Positions 57,992 through 64,000 of a stretch of DNA of 64,000 nucleotides are shown here, in pieces (the stretch's first letter is position 1; each line of letters starts with the position of its first letter). The stretch is from Prinia subflava (taxonomy: Eukaryota > Chordata > Aves > Passeriformes > Cisticolidae): positions 76,038,472 through 76,102,471 of the forward strand of contig NC_086249.1 in assembly GCF_021018805.1 (NCBI RefSeq), read 5' to 3'. The position numbers and the translations under genes were made by a program. Under the pieces are notes generated by a model. The model searched no databases, was not told the DNA's origin, and was given only the letters and a program-made list of their open reading frames with translations.

Positions 57992-60900
57992 CACGTAGAT
58001 ACACCGTATAATAAGATTTTCTTTATTATTACCTACTTTGCAGAGCCACTGCATAAATATCCTGAGATCTGTCTTTGCTGGTTTCTGTGCAGGAGTGCTC
58101 TCAGCTTCTCCTTGACCTCTATGAAGTCAAAAAGTGTTTGCCACTGCAAAGCACCTGCCAACCACATACACACAAGGTCACATTTATACAGGAACAAAAG
58201 TTTTAGTTGCTGGTGGGAGGTGAGGAATTTTGTGTTCAGTGCTTTGGCATGCTGTGAACTTCGAGGCTTTTGCAGCCCAGTTGTACGGGTACTGGTCAAA
58301 ACTGGTCATTTGATTGTATTGATCTCTTGAAGCAACACAAAGTGGGCAGGCTTGGAAAAGGGAGAAAAAGGACCACAAGTTATTAGTCAGCTGCCAGTTT
58401 GTCACTAAGAAGGTTCCTCTTGGTGGATCAGACACCCTGATCCACAAAAATGTCACACATTTATGAGAGAAAGGATTCCCAAAATTCCCACCAACCATGG
58501 AAAATGTTGGGGCTTTGCTGTTTTGCACCAATTAAAAAGCACATCCACTGAAGCTTTCCAGTGTAACCCATTTCTCTGTGGAGTTAAAACCTGCAATCTC
58601 CTGCTGCGCTTACAGACAGAATTAGGGTAAAGATTTCATGGTAAGAAAATGAGAAAGAAGAAGCAAAGAAAATTAATCTTTGTCCTTTAGCACACAAAGG
58701 CAGTCTGTGTAGCTTTTGTGCTGGGACTGAAAACACACAGTGACACAGTGTAGCTGCTCTCTGACCACAAGGGCTGGCAGAACTGAAGGGATCAGCAAGC
58801 ACAGCATTGCTCATCCCATCCAGAGCTAACGTGGCTGAATGCATTTAGCCATATATTTAATTAAGGGAACAAATAGGCCAACACTCAGCTGCCAGCCCTG
58901 CAGGCATACTCACAATGTAATTGTCTGGAAACATATTTTTAAATTCATGTGCAAAAGATATTTAGGCACTCAATACAAAGCTGTTAGGCTGAAGTGCTGC
59001 CTCTTGTTTGTCGAGGAAGGGTCTGAGTTTCCTTCGTCTGTAAAGCAGTTGCACAAAATCAAGATTGATTGTAATGAATGAATTTTCTTGTGGAAAAAAA
59101 ATTCTCTGGTGCTATACCTCATATAATTTATCCACAGGCAAATTACTCCATGTCACCCATTAAGATGTAAGTAAAAAAAAATGGTCACTAAATACCACAA
59201 TATGCTTCCATTCAGGAAGAAAAGGACCAAGATAAAGAATGAAATGTATAACACATACAGTACACACTGGCTTGGTGCCTAGTTTGCCACCATTCCATGA
59301 GCTATCTATTAAACCTAAGAGTGTCTTGCCTTTTTTTGACAATTCTGATTCAGTATCCATGATTTCCTGTAACAGTAATCCCTACAAAAACTTGCTGAAC
59401 CCTTGCATTTTGTATGCTTGTATTTATATTTTTTAATAATTTGCACACCTAGCAAGGGCAAAGCTCTTTCAGTTCATGGTGACTTTCATGTTAGATCAAT
59501 CAAAACAGCAGAAGAGAATAAACAGGCAGCATCTGTGGGTGGTAAACAAATGCAGTGTGCATGAAAAGACCTTCAGAACAAAACCAGGCTCTGCAGACTG
59601 ACAGAGAAGGTTGAAAATATGAAGTACAGTAGAAAGAAAACATAAATTCATTCTGCTAGATTTGCCATCTGTATTCACTGCATTGCCTGAATTTACTCCC
59701 CTCACACATTCCTTGGTTAAAGATTTCAGTTTCTATTTCATCTGCGGAAAGTGAACAGAGTCACAGCATGTTGTATTAGAAAGAGCATGGGGAGATGCTG
59801 ATTCTATGAATTTCTGGCATGTAAGGAGACCATCTTCCCGCAAGACTCCCTCTCATGTTCCCAGCGCAGTCCCGCACATCCCAGCCAGCAGGGAGAGCTC
59901 CGAGGCCTGAAGAGGCAGAGCCTGCAGCAGCTCCAGCAGCTCCAGCAGCTCAGCAGCGCCGGAGAGGCGGTGGCACTGCGGCACCGCACCGGCTGTGCCT
60001 CCGGCCAGGGGCCAACAGGACACTGCAAGGAAGGTGTAACGTCAGTGATCTATCTGAAGAGAATATTGAGCTTGAAAAGTCATCATCCCCAAATATTTAT
60101 TACTTCCTGCTGTCCCGGATTTTGTTTTCAAGCATAAGCACCCAAACTCTATATTAACTCTGAACCTATGAGCAACTGTGTAGCACCAGTATTGCAGAGG
60201 GGATCTTAAACCAATGCAGGCTGCTTCTTGTCTGGGCTGATCAATGCAGCATCAGCGCTGCAATAGCCATGTCAGGTGGCTTCTGGTTGACTTAGGGGAC
60301 TGACAGAGGTATTTGAAAAAAAAAAATTAAAAAAAAAATTTGCATACATACAACATAAAGGTGAGGTGTGCAGGGAATCTCCATTCTCCTCATTATTGGC
60401 TGATGTAGTGAAAACCCAGCTTACAGTCACAGATCTGAGCTCAAGATCGGTGCATGCAGATAGCTGTCACTACATATCAAAGCCTGTGTCACAAATTTCC
60501 AACATCCTCTCCTCAAAACCCACAAGCAACTAAAGGTCATGTGGAAAAGAGGCAGAGAGGCAGCTGCTTGGGTGCTGTAATGCCCAGCTCTGAGTTTCCT
60601 GTGAGGGAAACTGGAGCAGGGAATGCCACTGGAGATGGACAGTTACCTCTTCTAAACCTGCTAAGGACTGAGACATCGGGCAGCTTTTACAGAAAGAAAT
60701 GACACTGCCAGTGCTGAGACCCCAGCCCTAATAGCTTTTGTAGTGGAAGAACTGGGCAAAAAGAGCTGGTGTTCAGTTTAGGTCGCAGATGTGTTTGTAT
60801 TTGTTTGCTTCTGACCTTTTCTTACAGCCCTGTAATTAGAAGACTGAGTGTACAATGTGCTGAAATCATCCCTCAGGCAGTTCTGCCCTCAGCACATTTG

Positions 60901-63900
60901 CTGTTGAATTGGAAGCTGGGCACCACTGAGCTGGGTTGAGGGGTGTCTGTGCAGAAGCAGCAAGGCTGCGTCATTAAACCTTGTCTCATAGCTTGGCCAG
61001 GGACAGCACTTGCTTAATGCTGTTGGCCTGGCTCCAGAGCCACTGTGGGGAGGACTGGGATCACTAACTGCTCAGTTTTCAAGGGCACTCAGCACAAACC
61101 TGCACCCTTTTCTGCTGAGCACTGTCCCCTCCCAGTAGAAGCACCTCTCAGCTCTTCCTCTCTCAGGAAAACCTCAGCTTAGATGCCAGCACTCTCATTT
61201 TATCAACTGGAGAGGATTACAGTTGGCCCTGGAGACTCAGAGCCATGGGGATGTGTGATTAAGAGGAGCTATGTGCTCTCTCACAGCATTGCTGTATTTC
61301 TGCAGCAACCAAGCCCTAGGCAAGCAAGGTCACAGCCCTGGAAGAAATAGTCCATTGCACTCCTGTGCAGGTTGAGTCACAGTTTGTTATACAAACTTCC
61401 ATGAAGCTTCCCTTTTTCTCAGACGATAGGACCCTGATCTGATTTCCCATTTTCACAATTGAGTAGGACGTTACTGATGACTTTCTGGAGGAATTCAGGC
61501 TCAAACCCTTTTCCTCTTCCTGCAGTTCTAACAGCTGGTACCAACAGGAGAGCTAACACGTTCTCTCCCTGTGCCTTTCATGCAGAGCTGAATGCCAGGG
61601 GCTGAGTCCCAACCCCTGGGTCCAAGACTTGATCCAGAATGATGAATACATATGCAGGTGAATAATCTTTTCTATTTGTTTGTTTGGGAGCTTTTGTGTA
61701 ATTGTTTTTGCTGAGTAGGCTGTGTTTCTTCAGCAAGCTGGAAAAGTGCCATCTTAGTAGCTGGAAAAGAATCAGAAAGAAGTAGTTTGAGCATAGTCTT
61801 GGCAGCCCAAACCCCACCTCTGCCACTTTGTGTGAAACAGTGTGATGAAGCAGCAACCTGGATTTTTGATGGTCTGGTTATGCTCCCTTGACAGAATCTG
61901 AAATTAGGCCTTCCTGGTCAGGCTCAGCTATCTGGTAAATCCAAATGGAAAATTCATCTTGTTGGCAGATCATCATAATACTACTTGTCTTTTTAAAAGA
62001 GATGGAGGACAGACACAAGCATATGAAAACATAATCCCCATACATCTGCACCAGGGTGTGGAATGCAGGACAGGGCTCACTTTCTGCAAATGGACCAACA
62101 GGAATGTTTGAATGAAAAGAATAAATCATCCTAAAAATTTCCAAGAGAGTTAGATGAGATGATTATGTCAATGCTAGATTAATTTGATCGAGACACATCC
62201 TCCTTAAAAAATGTGAGCAGGTGGATTCCAAAGCCTGTGTGACTGAAAGCAAGTCTTGGTGATAAAACAGATATCTAAACTTTTCATTTAGATATCTTCT
62301 CTACCATCAGATATGGGGCTTTTCCATCCATTGGTAGTGCCATTTCCTTTGCAAAATAAAATATTCATATCTACTGTAAAGTATTTCTCTCCAGATGCCC
62401 TATCCTAAAATTTCATGAATGCTGTGGTATAGTGATCTCTTCACTGTTTAGAAAAACCACTCAGTGGCTGCCTGTAGCCAGGGACTCTATGTCCATTCTC
62501 CAAGAGAAAGCTCTAGGACATGATGAAGAAAAGAACAGAAAGTAATACAAGCTATAGACCATTTCAGACTATCTTTCAAGATAGACCATTTCAGTTTCTC
62601 CTGGGTTTGAGTCTTCCCTAAATCAGGCCAGGCAAAAATTTCCACACTGTCTCTCACATCCCCACTGAATTATCCTGGCTTCATGGTCATTTTGGCTGTA
62701 CAAACTCTATATTTCTCCTTTACTAAATAAAACATCCTCTTGTTTTTGTTTTTTGTTTTTTTTCACACTGAGACAAAAACGGTATCAAACCCTCAGGATT
62801 TTCCCAAAACTGATCTCCAGTGAAACCAGTGTTCTCCTGGGAAATATCTGCACAGCCACTGTGTAGGATTTTCCTGGCCAAGTGTACACCTGAACTAGCT
62901 ACCTAGAGCAGGCTCAATTGAAAGATGCCCAAAGGAAGCACTAAAGAAATATGTAAATATATCCTCAAAGGCTCTGCCTCCATTGACTACAGAAATATTT
63001 TTTTAATATACTGTCTCTTAAATGATGGCACAAGGGTATTCTCATTTTTGTCTCTATTACTCTTTATTTTATCATGCATGATTATTTAATATTTGCTAAT
63101 TCTCTTAGAATGTAATGTAGAATGGAAAATTAATCAAAGAATATTCTTCATTTGATAAAGGCATTTAAAATAAAAGAATCAAAGTGTAGAGGAGGTAATA
63201 AAGGAAAAGACATGACCTGAGATATTATTGCTACATCAAAGCAGAGCAATATCCTAGTAGTCAGACCCAGTTATAAATATGTCATGCATCTGGAACACAA
63301 AAATATCTGTGATCAAATGGGCTACAACAAAAGCTGGAATTCCCTCAATAAAAATGTACCACTAGGATACAATGTATACATGTGTATACTTCAATTTTCC
63401 ACCTATTTCTATTTGGTTAAATCTATCTTTTCAATACCACTTTATTTCAGATGTAAAGATAAATACACACATCTACCTGAAAATTGCAGAGTCAAGCTTG
63501 AGAATTTTTTGAATGTCCATGCCCTTCTCTTCTGCTATTGATACTCTTCAACAGCACAGCTGACACTCTGCTGCTGTTTCTCTTTCATACCTCCAAAGTA
63601 AGTCTGCAAACTCATAAATAATTTAATATTCATTCATACATTTATTTTTGATTCAAGAACTAAAATTTCACTGTTACAGGTGTTAAAATCTTTCTTATCT
63701 GCAGCTTCATCCATTCCTCCCATGCTCTTTCACCCTTCCTGTGCCTTCCTTTGCTCTTGCAGTGGTGCCGGGGCTGTCCTGCCAATCCTCACTGCTCCAT
63801 GCTGACTCCAACAACCCTGGGGATGCTGCTTTTACCAGGCTCTGGAGAATTTCCCACAGCTGGACTGTGCCAGCATCACAGAGGCTTCAGTGGGCTGGAA

Positions 63901-64000
63901 GCTCTTGACAACTGCAGTTTGACACCTTGATGAGCACCAGGATGATGAAATGGAGAGAGAAGATGCTAGGAGAGAACCTGGACTCTTTAGTGAGAGAACA
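57992..64000. other. intergenic region upstream of CNGA3, part 2
   Basis: No recognisable exon on either strand. It includes a small GC-rich patch at 59850-60045, homopolymer A runs near 60318-60340 and a T-rich tract at 62737-62762. The gene lying upstream of CNGA3 is not reached or not recognisable. Confidence 0.55.
59921..59957 (+). repeat. 9-bp tandem repeat CTCCAGCAG
   Basis: Two exact CTCCAGCAG units (59931-59948) with degenerate copies on either side, in a GC-rich patch. Confidence 0.8.

Noticed and set aside
50301..64000. Exons of the gene expected upstream of CNGA3 (VWA3B in human)
   Set aside because: I looked at the open frames on both strands and recognised no matching sequence; the gene may lie beyond the window or be absent.

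Overview
The window is vertebrate nuclear DNA, most likely from a bird and possibly a songbird. It has long introns with GT..AG splice sites, short 3'-end pieces of CR1-type LINEs (the dominant avian retroposon), and avian-looking solitary retroviral LTRs. The protein-coding content is two convergent genes. No operons, CRISPR arrays or bacterial features are present, and I recognised no tRNA or rRNA gene.

Region 1 (1-~9.4 kb, + strand): the 3' end of UBE3A, the HECT E3 ubiquitin ligase mutated in Angelman syndrome. Seven exons (888-8732) encode 336 residues, essentially the whole HECT catalytic domain. The active-site cysteine is in the last exon, and a 3' UTR with several AATAAA signals follows. 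Upstream exons lie outside the window.

Region 2 (~9.4-20.8 kb): intergenic DNA between the two gene tails, without a recognisable gene.

Region 3 (20.86-40.35 kb, - strand): a complete CNGA3, the alpha subunit of the cone photoreceptor cyclic-nucleotide-gated cation channel. Eight coding exons join in frame to 734 codons plus a stop. Exons 3-7 are all multiples of three with the same phase, so each can be skipped without changing frame. One exon encodes an almost pure Lys/Glu/Asp tract on a coding microsatellite. A CpG island at ~49.3-50.3 kb with a consensus minus-strand donor at 49316 is a plausible promoter and 5' UTR exon of this gene, though this is inferred.

Region 4 (50.3-64 kb): no recognisable exon. 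It holds CR1 fragments, one solo LTR with perfect 6-bp target duplications, and a small GC-rich patch at ~59.85-60.04 kb.

Mobile DNA: three intact-looking solo LTRs (30522-30849 +, 36519-36961 +, 57650-57985 -), one larger degenerate LTR-like repeat (~44.0-44.96 kb, -), and several CR1 tails. Two of the LTRs, 27 kb apart and in opposite orientation, share a long internal core.

The most notable biology is the UBE3A-CNGA3 tail-to-tail linkage. This is the ancestral vertebrate neighbourhood of UBE3A, before it joined SNRPN to form the imprinted Prader-Willi/Angelman domain in placental mammals. I found no evidence for an undescribed gene system.
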